Source of the DNA: Nibrella viscosa
GTDB taxonomy: Bacteria > Bacteroidota > Bacteroidia > Cytophagales > Spirosomataceae
NCBI RefSeq assembly: GCF_039541875.1
Contig: NZ_BAABHB010000002.1
Span: 124,001 to 188,000, forward strand
Length of the DNA: 64,000 nt
Reading direction: 5' to 3'
The notes below the pieces were generated by a model. The model searched no databases, was not told the origin of the DNA, and was given only the letters and a program-made list of their open reading frames with translations. A program made the translations under genes and the position numbers. Shown in pieces: positions 42,560 through 51,900 of this stretch (positions within the stretch are counted from its first letter, which is position 1; the number at the start of each line of letters is the position of its first letter).

Positions 42560-42593
42560 GGGAATTTCTTATTTTCTTAAACTCAACTCCTCT

Positions 42594-43436
42594 GTGCAAC
42601 TACAAACTATTGATACCGGATTATTCAAATTAGACGGCGGTGCCATGTTCGGCGTGGTGCCCAAACCGCTCTGGAATAAGCTCAACCCGGCCGACGAGCA
42701 GAACCGCTGCACCTGGGCTATGCGCTGCCTGCTGGTTGAAGCCGGCAAGCGCCTGATGCTGGTCGATACAGGCATCGGCGACAAGCAGGACGAAAAGTTT
42801 TTCGGCCATTACGACCTCCACGGCGACGCCAGCCTGCTGGGCTCTATCCGGAAAGCCGGCTACTCCGAAGCCGATATTACCGACGTATTGCTGACGCACC
42901 TGCACTTTGATCATGTGGGCGGGGCCGTTCGCTACGATGCTACGCGCACCCGCCTGGAGCCGGTCTTCCCGAAGGCTACCTACTGGACCCACAGCCAGCA
43001 CTGGAACTGGGCCGTAATGCCCAACCCCCGCGAGAAAGCCTCGTTTCTGAAGGAAAACATCCTGCCCCTGCACGATAGCGGCCAACTGAACTACGTCGAT
43101 CAGGGCGGCTTTTCGTTTCCGGGCGCCGATCTCCTGTTCGTCAACGGCCATACGGAGAAGATGACGCTGCCCAAGTTCCGTATCGGCAATCGGACGGTTG
43201 TGTTTATGGCAGACCTGATTCCATCGTCGGCGCACCTTCCGATGCCCTACATTATGAGTTACGACATCCGGCCGCTGGAAACGATGGAAGAAAAAAACTG
43301 GGTACTGGAGCGGGCCGTGGAAGAAAACTGGATTCTGGTGTTTGAGCATGACCCGGTTGTCGAAGCCGCTACGGTGATGCCGACCGAAAAAGGAATCCGG
43401 ATCAGGGAAAAAGGGCGACTGGCTGACCTGCTCTAG
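42594..43436 (+). CDS. MBL-fold metallo-hydrolase
   Basis: A 280-residue cytoplasmic protein of the metallo-beta-lactamase superfamily. The zinc motif HxHxDH is in LTHLHFDHVGG, with further ligands in FVNGHTEK and around VFMADLIP (Asp). A final His lies in FEHDP. Length and layout match the quorum-quenching-lactonase/glyoxalase-II-like branch, common in Bacteroidota with unknown substrates. It begins with GTG at 42594, giving the start MQLQTIDTGLFKLDGG, which fits the family better than any internal ATG. Confidence 0.82.
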   Translation: MQLQTIDTGLFKLDGGAMFGVVPKPLWNKLNPADEQNRCTWAMRCLLVEAGKRLMLVDTGIGDKQDEKFFGHYDLHGDASLLGSIRKAGYSEADITDVLLTHLHFDHVGGAVRYDATRTRLEPVFPKATYWTHSQHWNWAVMPNPREKASFLKENILPLHDSGQLNYVDQGGFSFPGADLLFVNGHTEKMTLPKFRIGNRTVVFMADLIPSSAHLPMPYIMSYDIRPLETMEEKNWVLERAVEENWILVFEHDPVVEAATVMPTEKGIRIREKGRLADLL

Positions 43437-43552
43437 CTGAATCCAATGTGCTTACCGGCATCCCTATAACTTATCCACTCATTAATTCGTTTTAGAGGCA
43501 GTAACTTGGTACAGGCCAAAAGGCTGGAGAACGCTTATTTTGAAAGGGAGTT

Positions 43553-44317
43553 ATGAAAGTTGGATTAGTGTTGTCGGGCGGAGGAGCCCGTGGAATTGCG
43601 CATCTGGGCGTAATTAAAGCGTTGCAGGAGCAGGGTATTCAGATTGACCGTATTTCGGGGACCAGCGCCGGAGCCATTGCTGGTGCTTTGTTCGCCAACG
43701 GCTATTCGCCGGATGAGATCCTGAAAATTGTGGAAACCTCTTCGTTTTTCCGGCACCTGCGGCCGGCCTGGAGCCGGATGGGACTGCTCCGGATGGATAC
43801 CGCTATCGAATTGTACAAAAAGTACCTGCCCCACGATTCTTTTGAGGGTTTAAAAATTCCGTTGCACGTGGCCGCCGTCGACCTCAATGAAGGCGATCTG
43901 GAAATCTTTGATCAGGGCGAACTGATTCGGCCCGTACTGGCTTCGTGCTGCCTGCCCGGTTTTTTTGAGCCATTTTACATGAACAAACGGCAGTATGTAG
44001 ATGGAGGAGTATTGAATAACCTGCCGGTCGAAGCACTGGAGAACAAGGTTGATTTTATCATCGGCTCCCACTGCAACCCCTTTCAGCTGCGGAAGCCGAT
44101 AACGTCGATGCGGGGCGTTATCGAGCGGAGTCTGATATTGGGCATTCAGAGCAAAACAAAAGATCGTTTTGCCAAATGCAATGTGCTGATCGAACCACCT
44201 GAACTTGCCAATTTTGATGTGTTCGATGTGCGCCGGGCCAGAGAGATCTTCCGGATTGGGTATCAGTATACGCGGAAACTGGAGGTGCGCCTGACCGGAG
44301 CCGTGGCGGAAGTGTAA
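43553..44317 (+). CDS. Patatin-like phospholipase
   Basis: A 254-residue protein with the full patatin catalytic set: oxyanion loop SGGGARGIAHLG (8-19), nucleophile Ser38 in GTSAG, and Asp150 in the DGG motif YVDGGVLNN. No signal peptide or membrane segment is seen, so this short form of the RssA/YlbK-like group is probably cytoplasmic. It would hydrolyse acyl ester bonds of phospholipids or similar lipids. It stands alone between the MBL gene and the SusC/SusD region. Confidence 0.88.
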   Translation: MKVGLVLSGGGARGIAHLGVIKALQEQGIQIDRISGTSAGAIAGALFANGYSPDEILKIVETSSFFRHLRPAWSRMGLLRMDTAIELYKKYLPHDSFEGLKIPLHVAAVDLNEGDLEIFDQGELIRPVLASCCLPGFFEPFYMNKRQYVDGGVLNNLPVEALENKVDFIIGSHCNPFQLRKPITSMRGVIERSLILGIQSKTKDRFAKCNVLIEPPELANFDVFDVRRAREIFRIGYQYTRKLEVRLTGAVAEV

Positions 44318-44592
44318 GCAGGCAGTAATCATTTTGGGGCTGCGGCTTTTGTAGGGGTTTGTATAATAAAAGATTAGTCCTATTAAACCCTTCTATTACG
44401 CTAGAGGAAAGCAACTATTCTGCTTTGGCTGTCGCTGTTTCTTGGAAAAGTTTAAAATTTGAAGTCACCTTTAGTTACTAATTTGTGGATTTGCGGATAA
44501 ATAACTAGTAGTTTATAGGGGTTAATTAGAATTAAAAATGGGTTAAAACGCAAACGGCAGAATAATCATTGGCTGATTAAAAAATGTACCAA
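44318..44592. other. AT-rich upstream region of the first SusC gene
   Basis: Together with 44593-44666 this is ~350 bp without a gene, clearly richer in A and T than its surroundings. No open frame is convincing. It presumably holds regulatory sites for the SusC/SusD operon upstream of the promoter described separately. Confidence 0.55.
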
Positions 44593-44626
44593 TTTTTTGT
44601 ATAGTTTTTTCTTCTGTTTATGTTTG
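44593..44626 (+). promoter_or_regulatory. Bacteroidota sigma-A-type promoter for SusC operon
   Basis: A -33 element TTTTTTG (44593-44599) and a perfect -7 element TATGTTTG (44619-44626) are separated by 19 bp, the usual spacing in this phylum. The start codon is 41 bp further on. Confidence 0.7.
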
Positions 44627-44666
44627 TGGTAAGAAATTAGTTTTCTTAACCTAAAACTAAACGTAA

Positions 44667-47600
44667 ATGAGGAAAAATCTACTGTTGAGCATGCTCTTGC
44701 TGTGCTCAATCTGGGCGACTGCATGGGCCCAAGAGCGCAAAGTTACCGGCAGGGTAACACTGGCTGAGGACGGAAGCGCAATGCCAGGTGTGTCTGTGGT
44801 CATTAAAGGGACTACGAAAGGAGCCAATACCGACGCCAGCGGTAATTACTCTATTGACGTACCGGCCAACGGCGGCAAACTGGTGTACAGTTTTGTGGGG
44901 ATGGCCTCACAGGAAGTAGAAATTGGTAACCGCTCGGTTATTGATGTGAAGCTGGCGGCCGACACCCGGCAGCTCTCCGAAGTTGTGGTGACGGCTGTAG
45001 GTATTCAGCGCGACCGGAAGGCACTGGCCTATGCCATCACGAACGTTAAAGGTGATCTGCTCCAGCAACGGTCCGAGCCCGACCCCCTGCGGGCCTTAGC
45101 CGGTAAAGTAGCCGGGGTTAATATTATTGCCGGTGGTGGGGCACCGGGTCAGGCAACCAAGATCAACATCCGGGGGAACAACTCCTTTACCGGTAATAAC
45201 CAGCCGCTGTTTGTCGTAGATGGTATTCCGTTCGACAACTCCTCCAACAGCGCCGGTTCTAACTTCAACAACAACAGTGTTATCTCCAACCGGGCTTACG
45301 ACATCGACCCCAACAACATTGAGTCGATGACCGTGTTGAAAGGGGCGGCTGCTTCTGCTCTCTACGGTTCACGGGCGGCCAACGGTGTAATTGTGATCAC
45401 GACCAAATCCGGTAGTAAATCGGCCAAGAAAGGGCTGGAAGTAACCTACAATGGGTCTTACTCTACCGAAAAAATCTCAACCATCCCGGACTATCAGAAT
45501 ACCTATACTCAGGGTTCAAACCAGACTTATAATGGTGGTTTCATCGGAAACTGGGGTACCGTATTCCCGTCGGAAGTGGATCGTGTAAACGCAGCGCTGG
45601 GTTTCAACCGATACACCAAAAACATCGTAGACGGCTATCCGGAAGGTACTGTTCCTCATCCGATTGTTGGCGTACCATATACCGAAGCGCGGTATAAATC
45701 AGTATTCCCGCAGTTTCTGGACGCAAATGGAAAGGCTATTCCGGAGCCGCTGGTTCCCTACGACATCATCGGTGGCTTCTTCAAGGAGGGTAAGGTGATC
45801 GAAAACGGGGTTAACATCAGCTCAACCGGCGATAAGACCTCGATCAACGCCGGTGTGTCGCGGATGCGCAACGACGGTATCATTCCGAACTCCAATACCC
45901 AGCGGACCTCCCTGAACTTTGGCGGTAACGCCACCCTGGCCAATGGCCTGGGTATTTCAGGTAATGTGAACTACGTAAATACCACGCAGCAGAGCCCACA
46001 GTCAGGTGCTTCTTACTTTACCGATTACAGCTCCGGCTCCAGCGGGTCTATTTTTGACCGTCTTTTCTATCTGCCGCGTAACTACAACCTGCCAGGGTAT
46101 CCCTTCGAAAACCCTGTTGATGGTTCCAACGTCTTTTACCGGGCGCTGGACAACCCGCTCTGGATTGCGAAGTACAACCTGTACACCTCCAATGTAAACC
46201 GGGTGTTCGGTAATATGGCGCTGACCTACGATGTAACGCCCTGGCTGAACCTGGTGGCGCGTGGCGGGGTAAACACCTACAGCGAAACCCGCCGGAACAG
46301 TGTTCGCCCCGGTGGTACTACCTTTCCGCTGGGTAATGCCTCCCGCACGGAACTGTCGAAAACCGAAACGGACCTGACCTTCCTGGCAACAGCATCGAAA
46401 GATTTCGGGGAGCGCTTCGCCACGAAACTAATGGTGGGCTTTAACGCTAACGAGCGGAAATATACGCAAGCCAACCTGTTCGGCGATCAGATCATCGACC
46501 CGAACGTAACGACCGTGGGTGCCACCCTGAGCCAGAACGCGGGCGAATACAATGAGAAGCGCCGGCTGTACGGTATCTTCGGCGAATTGACCCTGTCGTA
46601 CAACAACTACGCCTTCATCACTGCCAGCATTCGGAACGACCACTCGTCGACGCTGCCGAAAGCGAACAACAGCTACTACTATCCGGCCGTATCGGGCTCG
46701 TTCGTCTTCACGGATGCGATCAACATACCGAAGAATATCCTGAACTCCGGTAAGATCCGGGCCAACTACGCTACCGTTGGCCGTGATGCCGATCCGTACT
46801 CGGTATTTACGGCTTATAACCTGGGTCGTACCTTTGTAAACGCTACGGCGTTCTCAATTGCTACGCTGCCGTCGACACTAAACAATGCGAACCTGAAGCC
46901 GGAGTTTACCACCGAAACAGAGATCGGTACAGAACTGCAGTTCTTTAACAACCGGATCAATCTGGATCTGGCCTGGTTCAACCGTCAGTCGACCAACCTC
47001 ATTGTGCCGCGCCGGATTCCAGCGTCAACGGGTTTCTTTAATGAAATTACCAACGCCGGTCGTATCGACAACAAAGGGATTGAAGTAGGCTTGACCATTA
47101 TTCCGATCCGGTTACCGAACGGCTTCGAGTGGTCATCAACGGCTGCCTTTACCCGCCTGCGCTCTAATGTAGTTGATGCCGGCCCGTCCAATGAAATCTT
47201 CCTGGGCGGTACGGGTCTGTCGTCGCTGGGTACAATGCACCGGGTGGGTAACCCCTACGGTATGATCTTCGGAACCGTCAATGCCCGCGACGATCAGGGT
47301 AAGCTGCTGATTAACCCGAACTCAGGCTTACCGTTTACCCTGCCGCAGTCGCAACTGCTGGGGAACCCGGCCCCGGACTTTACCCTCGGCTGGACCAATA
47401 CATTCTCGTGGAAAGGCTTTGCGCTGTCGGCCCTGATGGATTACCGGCAGGGAGGCAAGATCTTCTCGGCTACGGCGGCCTCGCTGCTGCTGCGCGGTCA
47501 GTTAAAGAACTCGGAAGACCGCGAAGCCATGCGGGTGATCCCAGGTGTGTACGGTGATCCGGCTACCTATAAGCCGATCCTGGGTGATGATGGCAAGCCG

Positions 47601-47954
47601 GTACGGAACACCATTCCGATGAGTGCCTTCCAGTACCACTTCTCCAACGGATTTGGTGCCTACGGTGCCGACGAAACCAACGTATACGACGCTACCGTGA
47701 TTCGTTTGCGGGAAATAACACTAGGGTACAACGTGCCCAGATCTTTTCTGCAAAAGTACCTGAAAGTGTTTGGCTCCCTGCGGGCATCGGCTTCTGGCCG
47801 GAACTTGTGGTTCAAAGCACCCAACATGCTGCCGGGTCTGAACTTCGACCCCGAAGTGCTGGCCAGCTACCCGGACCTCAACATTCAGGGTTTCGATCTG
47901 GGCGCTGCTCCGTCTACGCGTCGTTTTGGTCTGAACCTGACCGCTTCGTTCTAA
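44667..47954 (+). CDS. SusC/RagA TonB-linked outer-membrane transporter 1
   Basis: A 1095-residue SusC protein: leader MRKNLLLSMLLLCSIWATAW, CarboxypepD_reg-like domain (~24-105), TonB-box region around SEVVVTAVG, plug (LFVVDGIPFDN, DPNNIESMTVLKGAAASALY, GSRAANGVIVITTK) and C-terminal barrel ending FGLNLTASF. It forms a hinged-lid pore with the SusD protein 32 bp downstream and imports oligosaccharides or peptides using TonB energy. The gene has its own strong promoter. The linked lipoproteins are of the SusD-like_2 class, which are often found with peptide or less common glycan uptake; the substrate is unknown. Confidence 0.93.
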   Translation: MRKNLLLSMLLLCSIWATAWAQERKVTGRVTLAEDGSAMPGVSVVIKGTTKGANTDASGNYSIDVPANGGKLVYSFVGMASQEVEIGNRSVIDVKLAADTRQLSEVVVTAVGIQRDRKALAYAITNVKGDLLQQRSEPDPLRALAGKVAGVNIIAGGGAPGQATKINIRGNNSFTGNNQPLFVVDGIPFDNSSNSAGSNFNNNSVISNRAYDIDPNNIESMTVLKGAAASALYGSRAANGVIVITTKSGSKSAKKGLEVTYNGSYSTEKISTIPDYQNTYTQGSNQTYNGGFIGNWGTVFPSEVDRVNAALGFNRYTKNIVDGYPEGTVPHPIVGVPYTEARYKSVFPQFLDANGKAIPEPLVPYDIIGGFFKEGKVIENGVNISSTGDKTSINAGVSRMRNDGIIPNSNTQRTSLNFGGNATLANGLGISGNVNYVNTTQQSPQSGASYFTDYSSGSSGSIFDRLFYLPRNYNLPGYPFENPVDGSNVFYRALDNPLWIAKYNLYTSNVNRVFGNMALTYDVTPWLNLVARGGVNTYSETRRNSVRPGGTTFPLGNASRTELSKTETDLTFLATASKDFGERFATKLMVGFNANERKYTQANLFGDQIIDPNVTTVGATLSQNAGEYNEKRRLYGIFGELTLSYNNYAFITASIRNDHSSTLPKANNSYYYPAVSGSFVFTDAINIPKNILNSGKIRANYATVGRDADPYSVFTAYNLGRTFVNATAFSIATLPSTLNNANLKPEFTTETEIGTELQFFNNRINLDLAWFNRQSTNLIVPRRIPASTGFFNEITNAGRIDNKGIEVGLTIIPIRLPNGFEWSSTAAFTRLRSNVVDAGPSNEIFLGGTGLSSLGTMHRVGNPYGMIFGTVNARDDQGKLLINPNSGLPFTLPQSQLLGNPAPDFTLGWTNTFSWKGFALSALMDYRQGGKIFSATAASLLLRGQLKNSEDREAMRVIPGVYGDPATYKPILGDDGKPVRNTIPMSAFQYHFSNGFGAYGADETNVYDATVIRLREITLGYNVPRSFLQKYLKVFGSLRASASGRNLWFKAPNMLPGLNFDPEVLASYPDLNIQGFDLGAAPSTRRFGLNLTASF

Positions 47955-47986
47955 TCCAGAGCCCATCTATTTAACTGATATTTCCA

Positions 47987-49711
47987 ATGAGTAAGAAACA
48001 TACAATTTCAATAAAAAGAATGCTGATAGCCGGATGCGTCCTGCTGGTGAGTTCCTGCCAGATGACAGACCTGGATATCAATACTGATCCAAACCGTCCG
48101 GCGCAGGCTTCGTTGCGGCTATTGGTACCCACGGCCGAGCTGGCAGCTGTAAACTCGGCGGTGGGCATTATTAATAATGCTTCCGGTTTTGCCGGTATGA
48201 TGAGCAGTGCCGATAGTTATGACCTCAGCAATAACTCGTATAACGGTACCTGGAACGCGTTCTACCGCGATATGCAGAACGTAGAAGAACTGCTGAAGGC
48301 TACAGAAGACGGCAAAAACCCGGTATACCGGGGTATTGCCCTGACATTAAAGGCCTATGCCGTGGGCAATATGGTGGATATGTTTGGGGACATTCCGTAC
48401 TCCCAGGCCTGGAAAGGAAACAATCCGGCCGTAGATAAGTCGGTACCGTTCGACAAAGACGCCACAATCTACGAAGACCTGCTGAAACTATGCGATCAGG
48501 CGGTGGCCGAGTTTGCCAAGCCGCAGGCCGTAGCCGTGTCAGGTGACTTCATCGGCAGTGGTAGTGCCGTTACCTGGACACGACTGGCGAGAACCGTCAA
48601 GCTTCGGCTGCTGCTGAATTCGCGTAAAGGCCGTACCAACGGCAATGCCGAACTGAAAGCGGCTTTCGATGCGGGTGGGTATATTACTACCGCAGCGCAG
48701 GATTTTATTTACCGCTATTCAACCCAGATCTCTCCGCAGGATGATCGCCATCCCTGGTTCCGTGGTCCGTATACCGGTACAGGTGACCCGACCTATATCA
48801 ACCATCAGCTGATGGGCGAGATGCTGCTGAATAAAGACCCGCGTCTGCCGTTCTACTTCTACCGGCAGGCAACCCGCACGCTCGATCCGAACAGCCCGAC
48901 CGACCGGGGTACGATCCCGTTCGGCGGAACGTATCTGCCCTTGCGGGCCTCGTTCCTGTCGGAGTATAAGAAAGCGTATTACGATGACAAGCAGGACCCA
49001 ACGGCCGCCGACATTCTGTATCTTTCCGGCTTTTTTGGTCGTGACCGCGCTGATAATACGGGAGCTCCGGCCGATGGCGCACTGCGGACTGCTCCCGGCG
49101 CTTATCCGGCAGGTGGTTTTTACTCCGGCCGCGAAATTGCTGCCCGGGCGCTAACCGGTAACAACGCCGGTGGAGCTGGTATCTGGCCTCTGATTACAAG
49201 CTGGAACGTAAAGTTCTACCAGGTAGAAGCGATTCTGGACGGAACCGGCGTATCGGGCGACGCAAAAGCCTTGTTTGAAGCAGCCATGCGCGAGCAGATT
49301 GCCCTGGTGGTCAGCACGGCGCAACGGGTAGATACCCGGTCGGTACCGCCGACGGCAGCCGCCATTACCGATTACGTAAACGCCTGGCTGAAACTGTACG
49401 ATGCTGCCCCCACTAATCAGGCTAAGCTGAACGTCGTAGCCAAGCAAATCTGGTTCTGTAGCTGGGGACAAGGGCAGGAGGCCTGGAATCTGATGCGTCG
49501 CACGGGCTATCCGGTACAGGGTCCATTCCGTACTCTCTCCGTCGGTATTCAGGCTCCGCTGCTGAAGCCGCCCCGTCAGTACGCCCTGCGTCTGCCATAT
49601 CCGTCGCAGGAGGGTAACCTGAACCCGAACGCTGCGAAATATGTCTCCGATATTATCTTTGACCGTGATCCGGTGTTCTGGGACAAAACAAAAATTAAGT
49701 GGGAATTTTAA
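47987..49711 (+). CDS. SusD/RagB-type lipoprotein 1 (SusD-like_2)
   Basis: A 574-residue surface lipoprotein: leader ending LLVSSC (Cys24 lipidated), followed by DLDINTDPNRP, the usual start of the SusD-like_2 family (PF12771). TPR-like helices bind ligand over the SusC pore. The C-terminal region ends with the typical YPSQEGNLNPNAAKY segment. Co-transcribed with SusC 1 (32-bp gap) and followed by a further lipoprotein gene. Confidence 0.92.
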   Translation: MSKKHTISIKRMLIAGCVLLVSSCQMTDLDINTDPNRPAQASLRLLVPTAELAAVNSAVGIINNASGFAGMMSSADSYDLSNNSYNGTWNAFYRDMQNVEELLKATEDGKNPVYRGIALTLKAYAVGNMVDMFGDIPYSQAWKGNNPAVDKSVPFDKDATIYEDLLKLCDQAVAEFAKPQAVAVSGDFIGSGSAVTWTRLARTVKLRLLLNSRKGRTNGNAELKAAFDAGGYITTAAQDFIYRYSTQISPQDDRHPWFRGPYTGTGDPTYINHQLMGEMLLNKDPRLPFYFYRQATRTLDPNSPTDRGTIPFGGTYLPLRASFLSEYKKAYYDDKQDPTAADILYLSGFFGRDRADNTGAPADGALRTAPGAYPAGGFYSGREIAARALTGNNAGGAGIWPLITSWNVKFYQVEAILDGTGVSGDAKALFEAAMREQIALVVSTAQRVDTRSVPPTAAAITDYVNAWLKLYDAAPTNQAKLNVVAKQIWFCSWGQGQEAWNLMRRTGYPVQGPFRTLSVGIQAPLLKPPRQYALRLPYPSQEGNLNPNAAKYVSDIIFDRDPVFWDKTKIKWEF

Positions 49712-49776
49712 GTAAGCAATTTCGTTCCGGCCGGCAACCGGTCAGGAAGCCGGCCGGACAAACCAAGATAACTTGT

Positions 49777-50457
49777 ATGAAAAAAATAGTAACCTCCATT
49801 GTTTTCTTCGGGCTGGTAGCGCTGTTTGGCTGCCGTGATGAATCCCTTAATCCATTACCGGGTTGGGAGCCGGGCGTTCACGGATTTGGTGTGTTTGCCG
49901 ATGTTGCCGAGCCTAAAGACGGTGCCGGCTCTAAGCCTCATATTGCCGATAACGCCAGGAATTTTACCAAGACCGATCAGGATAAGGATGCCGCTAAAGT
50001 AAACTTTAAAGTTCGCTGGGTATCGCTGGATAATAAATTGACGGTCAATAAAATTGAGATTGTCGTTGACATGATCGAAAGCTACACGGATACAGATGGT
50101 AATCCCAAAACAAATAACGTGGGCGGTGGCGGAAAAGTAATAAAGACCATTACCCCGGCAGCCGGTAACCGGCAGTGGAATACCTTTAGTATCAGTCCGC
50201 AGGAAGTTTACAATGCGTACAAAGATGCTACGTTCAAATACGATAAGGTCAATGCGGTGCCGGTGTTCAATAACCCGAAAAACCCGCGTCTGGCCGGAGC
50301 ATGGTTTAATACTACCGACAGGTTTGTGATGGTGTGGCGGTTGTACACGACCGATGGACTGGTCTTCAAAACCTTTAACTCCGACAGTATCTGCGGTGAT
50401 CCGACGCCGTATTCACAGGCATCGGCCAACTGTCAGTTGGTCTGGACAGTTCGGTAA
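49777..50457 (+). CDS. SusE/F-like accessory lipoprotein
   Basis: A 226-residue lipoprotein: leader MKKIVTSIVFFGLVALFGC with Cys19 as lipidation site, then a beta-rich region (VNFKVRWVSLDNKLTVNKIE, WNTFSISPQEVY, FVMVWRLYTTDGL). I do not recognise a named family. Position as third gene of a SusC/SusD operon and the leader suggest an extra surface glycan- or peptide-binding protein, as SusE and SusF are. The ATG at 49777 is used because the leader starts there; an in-frame ATG lies upstream at 49699 but overlaps the SusD end. Confidence 0.65.
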   Translation: MKKIVTSIVFFGLVALFGCRDESLNPLPGWEPGVHGFGVFADVAEPKDGAGSKPHIADNARNFTKTDQDKDAAKVNFKVRWVSLDNKLTVNKIEIVVDMIESYTDTDGNPKTNNVGGGGKVIKTITPAAGNRQWNTFSISPQEVYNAYKDATFKYDKVNAVPVFNNPKNPRLAGAWFNTTDRFVMVWRLYTTDGLVFKTFNSDSICGDPTPYSQASANCQLVWTVR

Positions 50458-50480
50458 GCTGGTATATTTTTGTTGTTGCC

Positions 50481-50506
50481 ATAGCGGATTCTCCGGAGTC
50501 CGCTAT
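50481..50506 (+). terminator. Terminator of SusC/SusD operon 1
   Basis: ATAGCGGA (50481-50488) pairs with TCCGCTAT (50499-50506), with the inner palindrome CTCCGGAG (50491-50498), followed by TTCTTTG. It lies 23 bp after the lipoprotein stop. Confidence 0.7.
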
Positions 50507-50511
50507 TTCTT

Positions 50512-50570
50512 TGTGGGGGTGAGGAGGAGGAAGGGAGTAAGGAGGAAAGGAGTAAGGGATGAAAGGAGAT
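50512..50570 (+). repeat. Purine-only imperfect repeats before a start codon
   Basis: Variants of GGAAGGGAGTAA and GGAAAGGAGTAAGGGATG recur in an almost purely G/A (plus-strand) segment that reaches into the first codons of the gene at 50559. The segment includes several Shine-Dalgarno-like GGAG motifs. Confidence 0.5.
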
Positions 50571-51857
50571 AGCCAAAAGGGGTTTAAGATAGTGACGCTT
50601 ATTCGAATAAGCCAGAAGATCGGCTTATGGGTGTTTGCGGCTTCAGCCTTTGCTCAGCAGCCGGTTACGTATCAACAGCATGTTCGGCCCATCATCCTGA
50701 AGAACTGCGCCACACCCTGCCACCACCCCGACGGGGTGGGTCCGTTCAGTCTGCTGTCGTACCAGGACGTGGCCAAACGGGCGAAATTTATTGCAAAGGT
50801 GACGCAGATCCGCTACATGCCACCGTTTCCCGCCGACCGCACCTTTCAGCACTACGCCAACGAGCGGAGCTTATCGGAGCAGGAGATCGACCTGATTCAA
50901 CGATGGTATGCTGCCGGAGCGCCGGAAGGTGCTGCGCAGGGCGCAGGAGGCAGGGTGCAGGAGAGTAAGGAAAAAAGTCAGGAGATCTGGGAGGAGGGGC
51001 GGAAGCCGGATCTGGTGCTGAAGATGAGCCGCGCGTACGATATCAAAGGCGATGCGCGGGAAGACTTTCGCTACTTTCACGTGCCGATGAACCTGAAGCA
51101 GGATGTGTACGTAGAAGCCATCGAATTTATTCCCGGCAACCGCAAACTGCTCCACCATAGCCGCCTGATGGTCGATTCGACCGGTACGATGGCCGGCATT
51201 GACGGTATGGCGGAGGACGATCCGAACCTGCGCCGGTTTCAGCAGACGCCCCTGGCCGATGCCTTTCTGTACGGCTGGGTGCCGGGCAATGACCGGGTAA
51301 CGTTCCCCGCCGGCACTGCTAAACGAATCAGGGCGGGCAGCGACCTGATTCTGAACATCCATTACGCCCCGGCGGCTAAACCCGAAACCGACCAGTCGGA
51401 AGTACGGCTGTATTTTGCGCGTAAACCCGTGCAGCGCATGGTACAAACGCTGACGCTTACCGAAAACAATATTTCCAATCAGCCATTCCTGCTCCCCGCC
51501 AATACCAGACCTGAGTTTTTCATGAGCTATGGCCCCCTGCCGGAGCCTGTTAAGCTGATTTCGGTACTGCCGCACATGCATATGCTGGGCCGTACGTTCA
51601 AAGCCTTCGCCATCACCCCCGACGGCGAAGCTATCAACCTTATCAAAATTGACAACTGGGATTATAAATGGCAGATGACCTACCAGTTCAGCCAGTTGAT
51701 CACCGTTCCCAAAGGCTCCGTCATTCTGGCCCAGGCCACCTACGACAACACCGCCGGCAACGACCTTAATCCTAACCGCCCCCCCAGAGATGTCGGCTAC
51801 GGCTGGAACTCCACCGACGAAATGATGAACCTGGTGCTATACTATGTGAATGAGTGA
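50559..51857 (+). CDS. Cytochrome c / copper-monooxygenase-like periplasmic protein
   Basis: A 432-residue protein with a leader ending FAQQ, a cytochrome c-like N-terminal domain and a C-terminal domain with the fold pattern of copper type II ascorbate-dependent monooxygenases (PHM-like): KLLHHSRLMVD, LNIHYAPAAKPETDQ, PHMHMLGRTFKAF. The haem motif is CATPCH (Cys50, Cys54, His55), a CxxxCH spacing instead of CxxCH. Related proteins of Planctomycetes and Acidobacteria often carry a redoxin domain, and here a redoxin gene lies convergently next door. Function is unknown; an oxidative step or electron transfer is likely. The copper-domain assignment is by pattern only. Confidence 0.7.
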   Translation: MKGDSQKGFKIVTLIRISQKIGLWVFAASAFAQQPVTYQQHVRPIILKNCATPCHHPDGVGPFSLLSYQDVAKRAKFIAKVTQIRYMPPFPADRTFQHYANERSLSEQEIDLIQRWYAAGAPEGAAQGAGGRVQESKEKSQEIWEEGRKPDLVLKMSRAYDIKGDAREDFRYFHVPMNLKQDVYVEAIEFIPGNRKLLHHSRLMVDSTGTMAGIDGMAEDDPNLRRFQQTPLADAFLYGWVPGNDRVTFPAGTAKRIRAGSDLILNIHYAPAAKPETDQSEVRLYFARKPVQRMVQTLTLTENNISNQPFLLPANTRPEFFMSYGPLPEPVKLISVLPHMHMLGRTFKAFAITPDGEAINLIKIDNWDYKWQMTYQFSQLITVPKGSVILAQATYDNTAGNDLNPNRPPRDVGYGWNSTDEMMNLVLYYVNE

Positions 51858-51900
51858 ACGAGTGGGCCAGCATTCGCTCGTTCACTCGTTCACTCGTTCG
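51857..51900. repeat. CACTCGTT-type short repeats between convergent genes
   Basis: GTGAACGAGTG (51863-51873 approx.) and its complement CACTCGTTCAC occur with further copies of TCGTTCAC in tandem. They form a hairpin and encode the last residues of the redoxin (SERVNE). Confidence 0.5.

Noticed and set aside
51857..51900. Short tandem repeats considered as a CRISPR fragment
   Set aside because: Units are only about 8 nt with no spacers, and they encode the redoxin C-terminus.
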